The notes beneath the pieces were generated by a model. It was not told the DNA's origin. It did no database searches and saw only the letters and a program-made list of their open reading frames with translations. Positions 49,453 to 58,712 of a DNA stretch of 60,181 nt are shown one piece after another. Numbering within the stretch: the first letter of the stretch is position 1; each line of letters begins with the position of its first letter. Made by a program: the position numbers and the translations under genes. Origin of the DNA: Comamonadaceae bacterium (GTDB taxonomy: Bacteria > Pseudomonadota > Gammaproteobacteria > Burkholderiales > Burkholderiaceae_C); NCBI GenBank assembly GCA_947455145.1, contig CANGME010000011.1, positions 1 through 60,181 on the forward strand, in the 5' to 3' direction.

Positions 49453-50769
49453 ATGAACTCAGTAGCTGCTTGCGCACATCTATCAACGGCTTCAGCCGAT
49501 TTTGAGTCTAAATTCAAGGCCCGTTTGCATTGGTCAGGTGAGACCGATGCCGAGATTGAATCGCGCGTTGCCAGCATCTTGGCTGACGTACAGCAGCGCG
49601 GCGATGAGGCCGTGTTGGCGTACACACAACGCTTTGATGGCTTGCAGGCCGCATCGGTAGATGATTTGGAGCTGACCCAAGCCGAACTCAAGGCCGCATT
49701 TGATGGTTTGCCCGCTGTTCAGCGCGAAGCCTTGCAGGCCGCCGCCCAGCGCGTGCGCACGTACCATGAGGCGCAAAAAAAGGCCAGTGGTGAGAGCTGG
49801 AGTTACCGAGACGCTGACGGCAATTTGCTGGGGCAAAAAGTCACGCCGCTAGACCGCGTGGGCATTTATGTGCCCGGTGGCAAGGCGGCTTACCCTTCGT
49901 CGGTGCTGATGAACGCCATCCCTGCGCATGTGGCGGGTGTGGGCGAGATCATCATGGTCGTGCCCACGCCTCAAGGTGCAAAAAATCCATTGGTACTGGC
50001 CGCTGCTTTTGTCGCCGGTGTCACACGCGCCTTCACCATTGGCGGCGCACAGGCAGTTGCCGCGCTGGCGTACGGCACAGCCACCATCCCCAAGGTGGAC
50101 AAAATTACCGGCCCTGGCAACGCCTATGTGGCCAGCGCCAAGAAGCGCGTGTTCGGCACAGTGGGCATCGACATGATCGCCGGGCCTAGTGAGATTTTGG
50201 TCTTGGCTGACGGCACCACCCCGCCCGACTGGGTAGCCATGGATTTGTTCAGCCAAGCCGAGCACGACGAGCTGGCGCAAAGCATTTTGCTGTGCCCTGA
50301 TGCGGCCTATATTGACGCCGTGCAAGCCGCCATGAATCGCCTTCTGCCCGAGATGCCACGCGCCGCCATCATCGCCAAGTCCCTGAGCGACCGGGGCGCC
50401 TTGATCCACACCCGCAGCATGGAAGAGGCCTGCGAGATCAGCAACCGCATCGCGCCCGAGCACCTCGAGGTCTCCAGCCGCGACCCGCACCGCTGGGAGC
50501 TGCTGCTCAAGCACGCAGGCGCTATCTTTTTAGGTGCGTACACGAGCGAGAGCCTGGGCGACTACTGTGCCGGCCCCAACCACGTTCTGCCCACCAGTGG
50601 CACGGCCCGCTTTAGCTCACCGCTGGGCGTCTATGACTTTCAAAAGCGCAGCAGCCTGATCGAGGTGAGCGAGCAGGGCGCGCAGACGCTAGGCAAGATC
50701 GCTTCGGTGTTGGCACACGGTGAGGGCTTGCAGGCGCACGCCCGGGCGGCGGAAATGAGATTGAAGTGA
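49453..50769 (+). CDS. hisD: Histidinol dehydrogenase
   Basis: A 438-residue zinc enzyme oxidising histidinol to histidine in two NAD-dependent steps. Hallmarks are [20 protein letters not shown], the [16 protein letters not shown] stretch, [29 protein letters not shown], and the metal-site APEHLEVSS with [19 protein letters not shown]. The N-terminal codons ([14 protein letters not shown]) overlap a sequence that resembles the Comamonadaceae repeat seen before dgt. A long palindrome begins five bases after the stop. Confidence 0.96.
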   Translation: MNSVAACAHLSTASADFESKFKARLHWSGETDAEIESRVASILADVQQRGDEAVLAYTQRFDGLQAASVDDLELTQAELKAAFDGLPAVQREALQAAAQRVRTYHEAQKKASGESWSYRDADGNLLGQKVTPLDRVGIYVPGGKAAYPSSVLMNAIPAHVAGVGEIIMVVPTPQGAKNPLVLAAAFVAGVTRAFTIGGAQAVAALAYGTATIPKVDKITGPGNAYVASAKKRVFGTVGIDMIAGPSEILVLADGTTPPDWVAMDLFSQAEHDELAQSILLCPDAAYIDAVQAAMNRLLPEMPRAAIIAKSLSDRGALIHTRSMEEACEISNRIAPEHLEVSSRDPHRWELLLKHAGAIFLGAYTSESLGDYCAGPNHVLPTSGTARFSSPLGVYDFQKRSSLIEVSEQGAQTLGKIASVLAHGEGLQAHARAAEMRLK

Positions 50770-50774
50770 AATAA

Positions 50775-50811
50775 TTAACAATAATTTCGTGCTACACGAA
50801 ATTATTGTTAA
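50775..50811. promoter_or_regulatory. Perfect 17-bp inverted repeat before vapBC
   Basis: TTAACAATAATTTCGTG (50775-50791) and its exact inverse (50795-50811) flank a three-base centre CTA. It lies between the hisD stop and the vapB start and overlaps the candidate vapB -10 box. Antitoxin-toxin complexes normally repress their own promoter at such palindromes, so it is the likely VapBC operator. As RNA it would form a 17-bp hairpin in the middle of the his message and could weaken read-through; no T-run follows, so it is not a standard terminator. Confidence 0.8.
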
Positions 50812-50814
50812 AAT
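50809..50814 (+). promoter_or_regulatory. Candidate vapB -10 box
   Basis: TAAAAT lies six bases before the vapB ATG. No Shine-Dalgarno precedes the ATG (AAATAAATCC), so a transcript starting near the ATG would be leaderless. The matching -35 (TTCGTG, 50786-50791) is poor and lies inside the palindrome, which fits a repressed promoter. Confidence 0.45.
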
Positions 50815-50820
50815 AAATCC

Positions 50821-51060
50821 ATGAAAAACGTCACCATCACCGTCGAAGAGTCGGCCCTGGAGTGGGTACGCATCGAAGCGGCCAAGCGCAACTCCAGCGT
50901 GTCGCGCCTAGTGGGTGAGATGTTGACCCAGAAGATGCACCAGGACACAGCCTATGAGCAAGCGATGCGGGGTGCTTTGCGTTTTGAACCCATCGCCTTT
51001 GAAGGCGCATACCTGAAACGCGATGAAATCTATGCCGACCGGCTCGACCGTTTTCGTTGA
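50821..51060 (+). CDS. VapB-type antitoxin, ribbon-helix-helix
   Basis: A 79-residue protein. The first 36 residues, KNVTITVEESALEWVRIEAA plus KRNSSVSRLVGEML, look like a ribbon-helix-helix (CopG/Arc) DNA-binding domain; the C-terminal tail (EGAYLKRDEIYADRLDRF) would wrap the toxin. The 3' end overlaps the toxin gene by 29 bases in another frame, the usual antitoxin-first TA layout. It likely autorepresses through the palindrome just upstream. No symbol is assigned beyond family because RHH antitoxins pair with several toxin types. Confidence 0.82.
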   Translation: MKNVTITVEESALEWVRIEAAKRNSSVSRLVGEMLTQKMHQDTAYEQAMRGALRFEPIAFEGAYLKRDEIYADRLDRFR

Positions 51061-51484
51061 TACCAACGTCCTGCTCTATGCGCAGGATCCACGGCATCCT
51101 GACAAACAACGCGACGCGGCGCAGTGGCTGCGCTGGTGTTGGCAGGCGCAAGCTGGACGCGTCAGCAGTCAGGTGTTGCATGAACTCTATGTGAACTTGC
51201 GCCGCGTGGCGCCCAGCCTCTTGCCTGAACAGGCAAGGGAAGTGGTGCGCAGATATCGTGGCTGGCGGTCTTGGCAAGTGGATGAGGCCACCGTGGACCA
51301 TGCCTGGGCCTTGCAAGATGAAACGGCCTACAGTTATTGGGACTGCTTAATGATTGCCGCTGCGATGCAGCAGGGATGCCGTTACTTACTGACAGAAGAT
51401 CTACAGCACCAACATCAAATAGCCGAGTTAACCATCGTGAACCCCTTTAAAGCAACACCGGCCGACTTGGGCCTCATGGCATGA
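51032..51484 (+). CDS. PIN-domain toxin (VapC family)
   Basis: About 150 residues of a PIN-domain ribonuclease. The first acidic residue is in TVFVDTNVLLYAQD, later acidic residues lie in VDEATVDHAWALQDET and YSYWDCLMIAAAMQQGCRYLLTEDLQ, giving the conserved Asp/Glu set that binds Mg2+. VapC toxins cleave tRNA or rRNA; the target here is unknown. Start ATG 51032 lies inside vapB. Its stop overlaps the hisC start (ATGA), so toxin and HisC translation may be coupled. The frame is intact. Confidence 0.88.
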   Translation: MPTGSTVFVDTNVLLYAQDPRHPDKQRDAAQWLRWCWQAQAGRVSSQVLHELYVNLRRVAPSLLPEQAREVVRRYRGWRSWQVDEATVDHAWALQDETAYSYWDCLMIAAAMQQGCRYLLTEDLQHQHQIAELTIVNPFKATPADLGLMA

Positions 51485-52602
51485 GCGAATTGCAAAACAT
51501 CATCTTAGCCCGCATTCGCCAAGACGTGCAATCCATGCACGCCTACGCCATTCAGGATTCAGCGGGCATGGTCAAGCTCGACGCCATGGAGAACCCGTTC
51601 AATCTGCCGCCCGGCTTGCAAGAGCAACTGGGCCAACGCTTGGGCGCGCTGGCGTTGAACCGTTACCCCGATGGCCGCGTCAACCAATTGCGCGCCGCTC
51701 TGGCCGCGCATGCGGGCATGCCGGAGGGCTTTGACATCATGCTGGGCAATGGCTCGGACGAGTTGATCTCGCTCTTGGCCATGGCCTGTGATGTGCCGCC
51801 CAGCGCCGCCAATGGTTTCAAGCCTGCTGGCATCTTGGCTCCGCTGCCCGGTTTTGTGATGTACGCCATGAGTGCGCAATTGCAGGGTTTAGCCTTTCAC
51901 GGCGTGCCGCTAACGGCCGAGTTTGAGTTGGACGGCCCTGGCATGCTGGCCGCCATTGCCGAGCATCGCCCCGCCATTGTTTATCTGGCTTACCCCAACA
52001 ACCCGACGGCCAATTTGTGGGATGAGACCGTGATGGCTCAAATCATCCAAGCCCAAGGCGAGCAGGGCGGATTGGTGGTGCTGGATGAGGCTTACCAGCC
52101 CTTTGCATCACGCACTTACCTGGATCGCATCCGTGCACAACCTGAGGCACACCAGCACGTGCTCTTGATGCGCACGCTCTCCAAGTTCGGCTTGGCGGGT
52201 GTGCGTCTGGGCTACATGATGGGCCCCAAGGCCTTGATCGCCGAGATCGACAAGGTGCGCCCACCCTACAACATCAGCGTGCTCAACTACGAGTGCGCGC
52301 TGTTTGCGCTGGGCTATGTTGAGGTGTTTGCCGCCCAGGCGCTGGAGATCAAGGCTCAGCGTGCGACGGTGTTTGCCGCACTGCAGAGCTTGCCCGGCGT
52401 CACACCGTTCAAGAGCGAGGCCAATATGATCCTCACACGCGTGCCCGATGCGCAAAAAACGTTCGACGGCATGAAGGCTTTGGGCGTGCTGATCAAGAAC
52501 GTTTCTAAAATGCACCCATTGCTGCACAACTGCATCCGCATCACGGTGGGTACATCGGAAGAAAATGCAAAAATGCTGACTGCGCTGAAAGCCTCACTAT
52601 GA
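51481..52602 (+). CDS. hisC: Histidinol-phosphate aminotransferase
   Basis: A 373-residue class II PLP aminotransferase. The substrate loop is [19 protein letters not shown] contacts are [14 protein letters not shown] and [14 protein letters not shown], the Asp-x-Ala motif is [11 protein letters not shown], and the Schiff-base Lys is in [18 protein letters not shown]. It follows vapC with a 4-base overlap and overlaps hisB in ATGA. Confidence 0.96.
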   Translation: MSELQNIILARIRQDVQSMHAYAIQDSAGMVKLDAMENPFNLPPGLQEQLGQRLGALALNRYPDGRVNQLRAALAAHAGMPEGFDIMLGNGSDELISLLAMACDVPPSAANGFKPAGILAPLPGFVMYAMSAQLQGLAFHGVPLTAEFELDGPGMLAAIAEHRPAIVYLAYPNNPTANLWDETVMAQIIQAQGEQGGLVVLDEAYQPFASRTYLDRIRAQPEAHQHVLLMRTLSKFGLAGVRLGYMMGPKALIAEIDKVRPPYNISVLNYECALFALGYVEVFAAQALEIKAQRATVFAALQSLPGVTPFKSEANMILTRVPDAQKTFDGMKALGVLIKNVSKMHPLLHNCIRITVGTSEENAKMLTALKASL

Positions 52603-53204
52603 CCACCACGACATCACCCCGCACCGCCGAAGTCACCCGTAAAACCGCTGAAACCAACATCACCGTGAAGGTGAACCTGGACGGCACGGGTGTGGCGCAA
52701 CTCTCCACCGGCATTGGTTTTTTTGACCACATGCTGGACCAGATTGCCCGCCACGGCTTGATTGACCTGAGTATCCAAGCCCAGGGTGACTTGCACATTG
52801 ACGGCCACCATACCGTGGAAGACGTGGGCATCACGCTCGGCCAGGCCGTGCACCTAGCGGTGGGCGATAAAAAAGGTATTCGCCGCTACGGCCATGCCTA
52901 TGTGCCGCTGGACGAAGCGCTGTCGCGCGTGGTGATCGACTTCTCAGGCCGCCCCGGCCTCGTGATGAACGTGCCATTCAAGAGCGGCATGATCGGCAGC
53001 TTTGACAGCCAGTTGGCGCATGAGTTCTTCCAAGGCTTCGTGAATCACGCCTTCGTCACACTGCACATCGACAACCTCAAGGGCGAGAATGCGCACCACC
53101 AAGCTGAGACCGTGTTCAAAGCCTTTGCCCGCGCCCTGCGCGCGGCGCTGGAGCTGGACCCGCGCTCTGCGGGCACCATCCCCTCCACCAAGGGTTCGCT
53201 GTAG
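52599..53204 (+). CDS. hisB: Imidazoleglycerol-phosphate dehydratase
   Basis: A 201-residue monofunctional dehydratase (no N-terminal phosphatase domain, unlike E. coli HisB). Metal-binding His motifs are [33 protein letters not shown] and [17 protein letters not shown]. Histidinol phosphatase must be encoded elsewhere. Overlaps hisC before and hisH after. Confidence 0.96.
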   Translation: MTTTTSPRTAEVTRKTAETNITVKVNLDGTGVAQLSTGIGFFDHMLDQIARHGLIDLSIQAQGDLHIDGHHTVEDVGITLGQAVHLAVGDKKGIRRYGHAYVPLDEALSRVVIDFSGRPGLVMNVPFKSGMIGSFDSQLAHEFFQGFVNHAFVTLHIDNLKGENAHHQAETVFKAFARALRAALELDPRSAGTIPSTKGSL

Positions 53205-53860
53205 TGAAAACCGTGGTGGTAGTCGATTACGGCATGGGCAATTTGCGCTCCGTGTCGCAGGCGGTGCAAGCTGCAGCCGTAGGCAGTGATTTTTCAGTTC
53301 AGATCACGTCGCGACCTGAAGACGTGCGAGCCGCGGATCGCGTTGTCTTGCCCGGCCAGGGCGCTATGCCAGATTGCATGCGGGAGCTGCGCGAGTCGGG
53401 CTTGCAGGCTGCTGTCCTGGAAGCCGCTGCGACCAAGCCGCTGTTTGGCGTATGCGTGGGCATGCAGATGCTGCTGGATCACAGTGCCGAAGGCGATACG
53501 CCAGGGCTAGGTCTGATCCCCGGCGAAGTCATCAAGTTTGATTTAGAAGGGCGGCTGCAACCCGATGGCAGCCGCTACAAAGTGCCGCAAATGGGATGGA
53601 ACCAGGTGGTGCAAATGAACCATGGTAAAGGCGTTCACCCGGTGTGGGGCGAGGTGCCAGACGGCAGCTACTTCTATTTCGTGCACAGTTTTTACGCCAA
53701 ACCGTCAGATGCGCGCCACACTGCGGGCGAAGCTGACTACGGTGGGCGCTTTTCAGCAGCCATTGCGCGTGATAATATTTTCGCAACACAATTCCACCCT
53801 GAAAAAAGCGCTGCCCACGGCCTAGCCCTCTACCGCAACTTCCTGCACTGGAATCCTTGA
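53204..53860 (+). CDS. hisH: Imidazole glycerol phosphate synthase, glutaminase subunit
   Basis: A 218-residue class I glutamine amidotransferase. The nucleophile is Cys84 ([14 protein letters not shown]), and the His-Glu pair lies in [13 protein letters not shown]. It supplies ammonia to HisF. It begins at GTG 53204, the last base of the hisB stop, with GTGG-type weak initiation typical of coupled genes. [13 protein letters not shown] at the N-terminus is family-typical. Confidence 0.95.
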   Translation: MKTVVVVDYGMGNLRSVSQAVQAAAVGSDFSVQITSRPEDVRAADRVVLPGQGAMPDCMRELRESGLQAAVLEAAATKPLFGVCVGMQMLLDHSAEGDTPGLGLIPGEVIKFDLEGRLQPDGSRYKVPQMGWNQVVQMNHGKGVHPVWGEVPDGSYFYFVHSFYAKPSDARHTAGEADYGGRFSAAIARDNIFATQFHPEKSAAHGLALYRNFLHWNP

Positions 53861-53921
53861 TCACTTCCCGCTCTGGCTGCGCCCGTCGCAGTCTTCTTCT
53901 TCCCCACCACTTTGAAGCATC

Positions 53922-54662
53922 ATGCTTTTAATTCCTGCCATTGACTTGAAAGACGGTCACTGTGTTCGCCTCAAACAAGGCGACATGGACCAATCCACCA
54001 CCTTCGGAGAGAACCCCGCCGCCATGGCGCGCGAGTGGGTCAACAAGGGGGCGCGTCGTTTGCACCTGGTTGATTTGAACGGTGCATTCGCCGGACAGCC
54101 TAAAAATGAGATGGCGATCCGCAGCATCCTCAAAGAAGTGGGCAGCGAGATTGACGTGCAATTGGGCGGCGGCATTCGGGATCTGGACACGATTGAACGC
54201 TACCTCGACGCGGGTCTGCGCTACGTCATCATCGGTACCGCAGCGGTGAAGAACCCCGGTTTCTTGCAGGACGCCTGTACCGCTTTTGGTGGTCACATCA
54301 TCGTTGGCCTGGACGCCAAAGATGGCAAAGTCGCTACCGACGGCTGGAGCAAGCTCACCCGCCACGAGGTGATTGACCTGGCCAAGAAGTTTGAAGACTA
54401 CGGTGTTGAATCCATCATTTACACCGACATCGGCCGCGATGGCATGCTCTCGGGCCTGAACATCGAGGCCACCGTCAAATTGGCGCAAGCCCTGACCATC
54501 CCCGTCATCGCCTCGGGCGGTTTGAGCAATATGGCCGACATTGAAGCCCTGTGCGCAGTAGAAGACGAAGGCGTTGAAGGCGTGATCTGTGGCCGCGCCA
54601 TCTACACCGGCGACCTGAATTTTGAAGCCGCACAAATTCGTGCCGATGAACTTAATGGTTGA
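53922..54662 (+). CDS. hisA: Phosphoribosyl isomerase HisA
   Basis: A 246-residue TIM barrel that isomerises ProFAR to PRFAR. The sequence [20 protein letters not shown] starts with the catalytic Asp region, followed by [31 protein letters not shown] and [13 protein letters not shown] 61-base spacer separates it from hisH. Its last 17 bases overlap the mutarotase frame. Confidence 0.96.
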   Translation: MLLIPAIDLKDGHCVRLKQGDMDQSTTFGENPAAMAREWVNKGARRLHLVDLNGAFAGQPKNEMAIRSILKEVGSEIDVQLGGGIRDLDTIERYLDAGLRYVIIGTAAVKNPGFLQDACTAFGGHIIVGLDAKDGKVATDGWSKLTRHEVIDLAKKFEDYGVESIIYTDIGRDGMLSGLNIEATVKLAQALTIPVIASGGLSNMADIEALCAVEDEGVEGVICGRAIYTGDLNFEAAQIRADELNG

Positions 54663-55506
54663 ATCGGCCAGCGACCCGCACGAATTATTCAACGGACTAC
54701 CCAGCCGACGCCTGACACTGAGTAACGGCGATAGTCTGACCGTGGTGCAGCAAGGTGCACAGGTAGTGTCATGGGTCAGTGCCGGTCGAGAGCGCCTCTA
54801 TCTAAGTCCCTGCAATGGTTACGATGGCCATACCCCTATTCGAGGTGGCGTGCCGATCTGTTTTCCCCAATTCAACCAACGGGGCTCTTTGCCAAAGCAT
54901 GGTTTTGTTCGCAACCTGTCTTGGCAGATGGATGACTCATCACCTTGTAGTGAAAAAGAAGCCCAGTTGACGCTACGTTTGGCTGCTAATGCCGACACTC
55001 AGGCCCTTTGGCCAGCGAGTTTCGAGCTCGCTTTGCACCTGCACCTGCAACCGGGCCAGCTACTGATCACGCTAGCGCTGCGTAACACCGGGGCTGAGCT
55101 TCTGTCTTTTACCGGCGCTTTGCACACCTACCTGGCCGTGAGCGACATCGCTACGACCCAACTGGTGGGCTTAGAAGGCCAAGCCGAATGGGATGCTGTT
55201 GCCGATGTGCATGGCCATGCAGAAAGCTCATTGCGCTTCACAGGCGAATTTGACCGCGTCTATAGCGCCGCCCCTCCAGCCCTGACTTTGCAAGATGCCT
55301 TGGGCACGCTCAGCATCGAACAAAGCAGCAGTTTTGCCAACACCGTGGTGTGGAACCCGGGTGCCCAAAAAGGCGCAGCTCTGGTGGACATGCCTAAGGA
55401 GGGCTACCGGGACATGCTGTGTGTGGAAGCCGCACAGGTGATGCAGCCCATAGTGGTCAAAGCGGGTGAGGCGTGGTTGGGTTGGCAACGCCTGTCGGTT
55501 CTCTAA
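54646..55506 (+). CDS. Aldose-1-epimerase/hexose-6-phosphate mutarotase-like
   Basis: About 286 residues of the YeaD/D-hexose-6-phosphate mutarotase family. [13 protein letters not shown] and [12 protein letters not shown] are the family signatures, including the catalytic His (KHGF); the Glu expected late lies in [12 protein letters not shown]. It interconverts sugar-phosphate anomers in the cytoplasm. Start options are ATG 54646 and ATG 54655, both overlapping hisA. It sits between hisA and hisF though it has no known role in histidine synthesis. Confidence 0.88.
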   Translation: MNLMVESASDPHELFNGLPSRRLTLSNGDSLTVVQQGAQVVSWVSAGRERLYLSPCNGYDGHTPIRGGVPICFPQFNQRGSLPKHGFVRNLSWQMDDSSPCSEKEAQLTLRLAANADTQALWPASFELALHLHLQPGQLLITLALRNTGAELLSFTGALHTYLAVSDIATTQLVGLEGQAEWDAVADVHGHAESSLRFTGEFDRVYSAAPPALTLQDALGTLSIEQSSSFANTVVWNPGAQKGAALVDMPKEGYRDMLCVEAAQVMQPIVVKAGEAWLGWQRLSVL

Positions 55507-55551
55507 GCCATCATTCCCCGTCATTCCTGGTCCCCAACTTACAATTCAAAC

Positions 55552-56331
55552 ATGCTGGCCAAACGTATCATTCCCTGCCTCGACGTGACCGGTGGTCGCG
55601 TTGTCAAAGGCGTCAATTTTGTTGAGTTGCGCGATGCGGGTGATCCGGTCGAAATCGCTGCCCGCTACAACGAGCAGGGCGCAGACGAGCTCACGTTTTT
55701 GGACATCACCGCCACCAGCGATGGGCGCGATTTGATTCTGCACATCATTGAAGCCGTTGCCTCTCAAGTTTTCATCCCGCTCACCGTGGGTGGCGGCGTG
55801 CGAACCGTGGACGATGTGCGACGCCTGCTCAATGCCGGGGCCGACAAGACCAGCTTTAACTCGGCGGCCCTGGCCAACCCGGATGTGATCAACGAAGTGT
55901 CCGCCAAGTACGGTGCGCAGTGCATTGTGGTGGCGATTGACGCCAAACGCCGTTCCGATGAAGCTGCTCTGACCCAAGGTGCAGGCTGGGACGTTTACAG
56001 CCACGGCGGGCGCAAAAACACCGGGCTGGACGTCGTTGCCTGGGCGATGGAGATGACCCAACGCGGTGCGGGTGAAATTCTGCTCACCAGCATGGACCGC
56101 GACGGCACGAAGTCAGGATTCGATCTGGCGCTAACGCGCGCAGTGAGTGACGCAGTCAACGTGCCGGTGATTGCCTCCGGTGGCGTTGGCACGCTCGATC
56201 ATCTGGTGGACGGCATCAAGCTAGGTGGTGCGGACGCCGTTCTGGCTGCCAGCATTTTTCACTACGGTGAGTACACCGTGGGTCAGGCCAAACGCTATAT
56301 GGCGCAGCACAGCATTCCCGTGCGCCTGTGA
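55552..56331 (+). CDS. hisF: Imidazole glycerol phosphate synthase, cyclase subunit
   Basis: A 259-residue TIM barrel that joins ammonia from HisH with PRFAR to give IGP and AICAR. The catalytic Asp residues lie in [18 protein letters not shown] and [13 protein letters not shown], with [16 protein letters not shown] and [12 protein letters not shown] forming phosphate sites. Complete; stop overlaps the hisI start. Confidence 0.97.
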   Translation: MLAKRIIPCLDVTGGRVVKGVNFVELRDAGDPVEIAARYNEQGADELTFLDITATSDGRDLILHIIEAVASQVFIPLTVGGGVRTVDDVRRLLNAGADKTSFNSAALANPDVINEVSAKYGAQCIVVAIDAKRRSDEAALTQGAGWDVYSHGGRKNTGLDVVAWAMEMTQRGAGEILLTSMDRDGTKSGFDLALTRAVSDAVNVPVIASGGVGTLDHLVDGIKLGGADAVLAASIFHYGEYTVGQAKRYMAQHSIPVRL

Positions 56332-56762
56332 TGACTATGGCCATCGCCGACAATACCGCCATGAAAACACCTGTGAACTGGCTTGATGCTGTGAAGTGGG
56401 ACGCCCAGGGCCTGGTGCCCGTGATCGCGCAAGAAGCGTCCAGCAAAGACGTGCTGATGTTCGCCTGGATGAACCGCGAGGCGCTGGAAAAAACCGCCGA
56501 GTTAGGGCGTGCCGTGTACTTCAGCCGCTCACGCGGCAAGCTTTGGTTCAAGGGCGAAGAATCCGGCCATGTGCAGACCGTGCATGAAATTCGTGTGGAC
56601 TGCGATAACGACGTCGTTCTGCTTCAAGTCACCCAACTCGGGCATGAACCCGGCATCGCTTGTCACACCGGTCGGCACAGCTGTTTCTTCAGCGTGTACA
56701 AAGATGGTGAATGGCAAACCACCGAGCCGGTCTTGAAAGACCCGGCATCGATCTACAAATAA
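56331..56762 (+). CDS. hisI: Phosphoribosyl-AMP cyclohydrolase
   Basis: About 143 residues. The metal-binding residues are in [13 protein letters not shown] and [13 protein letters not shown], and [10 protein letters not shown] is conserved. It opens the adenine ring of PR-AMP. Several starts are possible: ATG 56331 (overlapping hisF as TGATG), 56340 or 56361 (MKTPVNWLD, nearest the family start). A separate hisE follows, so the bifunctional HisIE of enterics is split here. Confidence 0.95.
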   Translation: MTMAIADNTAMKTPVNWLDAVKWDAQGLVPVIAQEASSKDVLMFAWMNREALEKTAELGRAVYFSRSRGKLWFKGEESGHVQTVHEIRVDCDNDVVLLQVTQLGHEPGIACHTGRHSCFFSVYKDGEWQTTEPVLKDPASIYK

Positions 56763-56766
56763 ATTT

Positions 56767-57156
56767 ATGACTTCAGCACCCTCCTCCGCCAACTCCGCTG
56801 ATGTGTTGGCCCGCCTAGCGGCCATCATCGAGAGCCGCCTGCCGCACAATGGCGGCAATGCCGAGCAAAGCTACGTGGCGCGCCTGCTGCACAAAGGCCC
56901 GGACGCTTTTCTGAAAAAAATCGGCGAAGAGGCAACCGAGGTCGTCATGGCCGCCAAAGATGCCGACCATGGCGCGCCCGCTGACAAAGTGGTGAACGAA
57001 GTGGCTGACCTCTGGTTTCATTGTCTGATTGCCTTGGCGCACTATGGCCTTAAGCCCGCCGATGTGCTGGCCGAGCTGGAGCGACGAGAAGGCACCAGCG
57101 GCATTGAAGAAAAAGCCTTGCGCAAAGCATTGGCACGCGAAGGAGCAGAGCAGTGA
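56767..57156 (+). CDS. hisE: Phosphoribosyl-ATP pyrophosphatase
   Basis: A 129-residue all-alpha MazG-like enzyme removing pyrophosphate from [21 protein letters not shown] and [15 protein letters not shown] carry the conserved Glu/Asp Mg2+ ligands. Normal length. Last of the his pathway genes; its stop overlaps the DUF4870 gene in ATGA. Confidence 0.95.
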   Translation: MTSAPSSANSADVLARLAAIIESRLPHNGGNAEQSYVARLLHKGPDAFLKKIGEEATEVVMAAKDADHGAPADKVVNEVADLWFHCLIALAHYGLKPADVLAELERREGTSGIEEKALRKALAREGAEQ

Positions 57157-57548
57157 ACGAACCTGTGATCGACGTGCAGACCAATGCTGAAAAAATGCAA
57201 TCCCTCACCACAGTGGGCACGGTTAGCTATGTGCTGCACCTGATCGTGGCGGTCGCGGCCCTGGTGCCGGGAGGGCAGGTGAGCCCAATTCTGCTAATCG
57301 TCGCGCTCATCATTGATATGGTGAAACGCTCAGACGCTGAAGGCACATGGCATGCCTCGCACTTTCGCTGGCGCATTCGCACCGTGGTGATTGCCGCACT
57401 GCTGTATGCCGTTACCGTGCCTTTGTGGTTTCTTTTCGTCTTTCCGGGTTGGGTGGCGTGGATTGCTATTTCCGTCTGGTTTTTATACCGCATCATTACC
57501 GGCATGGTGAACATGAATAAGGGCTTGCCCATCGGAGACCCAGCATGA
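57153..57548 (+). CDS. DUF4870-type small membrane protein
   Basis: A 131-residue protein with about three hydrophobic segments resembling the DUF4870/TM region ([54 protein letters not shown]). Function unknown. It is held by ATGA overlaps between hisE and hinT, so it is expressed with the his operon. Confidence 0.8.
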   Translation: MNEPVIDVQTNAEKMQSLTTVGTVSYVLHLIVAVAALVPGGQVSPILLIVALIIDMVKRSDAEGTWHASHFRWRIRTVVIAALLYAVTVPLWFLFVFPGWVAWIAISVWFLYRIITGMVNMNKGLPIGDPA

Positions 57549-57919
57549 CTGCAACACATGTGCACAGTGATCCGACCTGCATTTTTTGCAAAATCATTGC
57601 AGGCCAAATCCCGTCAAAAAAAGTTTATGAAGACGAAGAAATCTACGCCTTTCATGACATTCACCCCTGGGCACCGGTGCACTTTTTAATGATTCCGAAA
57701 GCTCACATCGCCTCATTGGCGCAGGTGGGAGAGGTGCACGCGGGTCTGCTGGGCCGCATGATGACTTTGGCCCCCAAGCTGGCTTTGCAAGAAGGTTGTA
57801 ACCCTTATCCAAAAGGGGGTTTTCGCGTCCTCACCAACACCGGTGACGAGGGCGGGCAAGAGGTACAGCATCTGCATTTTCATGTGATTGGTGGCCCGCG
57901 CCCTTGGCTCAAGGGTTAA
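57545..57919 (+). CDS. hinT: HIT family nucleotide hydrolase HinT
   Basis: A 124-residue histidine-triad protein. The active-site triad is HLHFHVIGG near the C-terminus, with CIFCKIIAGQIPSKKVYED at the N-terminus and IPKAHIASLAQV in the middle. HinT hydrolyses AMP-linked phosphoramidates. It follows the DUF4870 gene in ATGA, closing the his-linked run. Confidence 0.95.
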   Translation: MTATHVHSDPTCIFCKIIAGQIPSKKVYEDEEIYAFHDIHPWAPVHFLMIPKAHIASLAQVGEVHAGLLGRMMTLAPKLALQEGCNPYPKGGFRVLTNTGDEGGQEVQHLHFHVIGGPRPWLKG

Positions 57920-57974
57920 GGTTAAGGCATAAGCCTAGTGCGACTAAAATCAACAGATTCTTTAGGAGAAACAA

Positions 57975-58220
57975 ATGGGTTCGTTTTCTATCTGGCATTG
58001 GCTGATCGTTTTGCTGATTGTGGTGATGGTGTTTGGCACCAAGAAGCTGCGTAATCTAGGTGGTGACCTGGGCGGTGCGGTCAAGGGTTTTAAAGACGGC
58101 ATGAAAGAAGGCGGCGCAGCGGCGGAAGACAAAACTGCCGCCCCTGCTGCACAAGTGGCCAATACAGCTGCACCCGCCGAAAAAACCACGATCGACGTGG
58201 AAGCCAAGACCAAGTCCTGA
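57975..58220 (+). CDS. tatA: Sec-independent translocase TatA
   Basis: An 81-residue protein with one N-terminal helix ([20 protein letters not shown]), the FG hinge, an amphipathic helix ([20 protein letters not shown]) and an Ala-rich tail. It forms the transport pore of the twin-arginine system. A clear AGGAG Shine-Dalgarno precedes ATG 57975. MsrP in this window is a likely substrate. Confidence 0.95.
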   Translation: MGSFSIWHWLIVLLIVVMVFGTKKLRNLGGDLGGAVKGFKDGMKEGGAAAEDKTAAPAAQVANTAAPAEKTTIDVEAKTKS

Positions 58221-58221
58221 C

Positions 58222-58686
58222 GTGATTGATCTCGGCATTTCCAAGCTCGCGCTGATTGGTGCGGTGGCCCTGATCGTCATCGGGCCTGAGAAATTGCCGC
58301 GCGTGGCCCGCACGGTGGGCACACTGCTGGGCAAGGCGCAGCGCTACGTGTCTGACGTCAAGGCCGAAGTCAATCGTTCGATGGACTTGGACGAGCTCAA
58401 AAAGATGAAAGAGTCGGTCGAAGGCGCAGCCCGCGACGTGGAGAACACCATCCAAACCAACGCCAGCGACTTTGAGAAGAGCTGGGCCGAGACCACGGCG
58501 GGACTGGATTCATCGCCTCTAATGGAACCTCCGGTGGATGCCCCCATCTACAAGCACCCTGGTAAACACTGGCGCATCAAGCAAGGTGCTACACCCAACT
58601 GGTACAAAGCCCGTCAAGGCATTCGCACTCGCGCCCTCTCAGGGGCTGCGCGCGTGGCCCGTTTTCGGCCCCAAAGACTGAGCTGA
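58222..58686 (+). CDS. tatB: Twin-arginine translocase subunit TatB
   Basis: A 154-residue protein with the TatB opening [20 protein letters not shown] and [13 protein letters not shown] hinge, then a long amphipathic helix ([19 protein letters not shown]) and a Pro-rich tail. It receives Tat precursors together with TatC. Start is GTG 58222, immediately after the tatA stop. Confidence 0.95.
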   Translation: MIDLGISKLALIGAVALIVIGPEKLPRVARTVGTLLGKAQRYVSDVKAEVNRSMDLDELKKMKESVEGAARDVENTIQTNASDFEKSWAETTAGLDSSPLMEPPVDAPIYKHPGKHWRIKQGATPNWYKARQGIRTRALSGAARVARFRPQRLS

Positions 58687-58712
58687 ACGGTCACTGAACC
58701 CAACCCCCTCGC

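Noticed and set aside
55507-55535. CGTCATTCC-containing sequence between the mutarotase gene and hisF
   Set aside because: Resembles half of a dRS3-like repeat but lacks the inverted half, so it is not counted as a copy.
57901-57915. CCCTTG-GCT-CAAGGG hairpin at the hinT stop
   Set aside because: Good short stem but no T-run follows and the stem overlaps the last codons, so it is not called a terminator.
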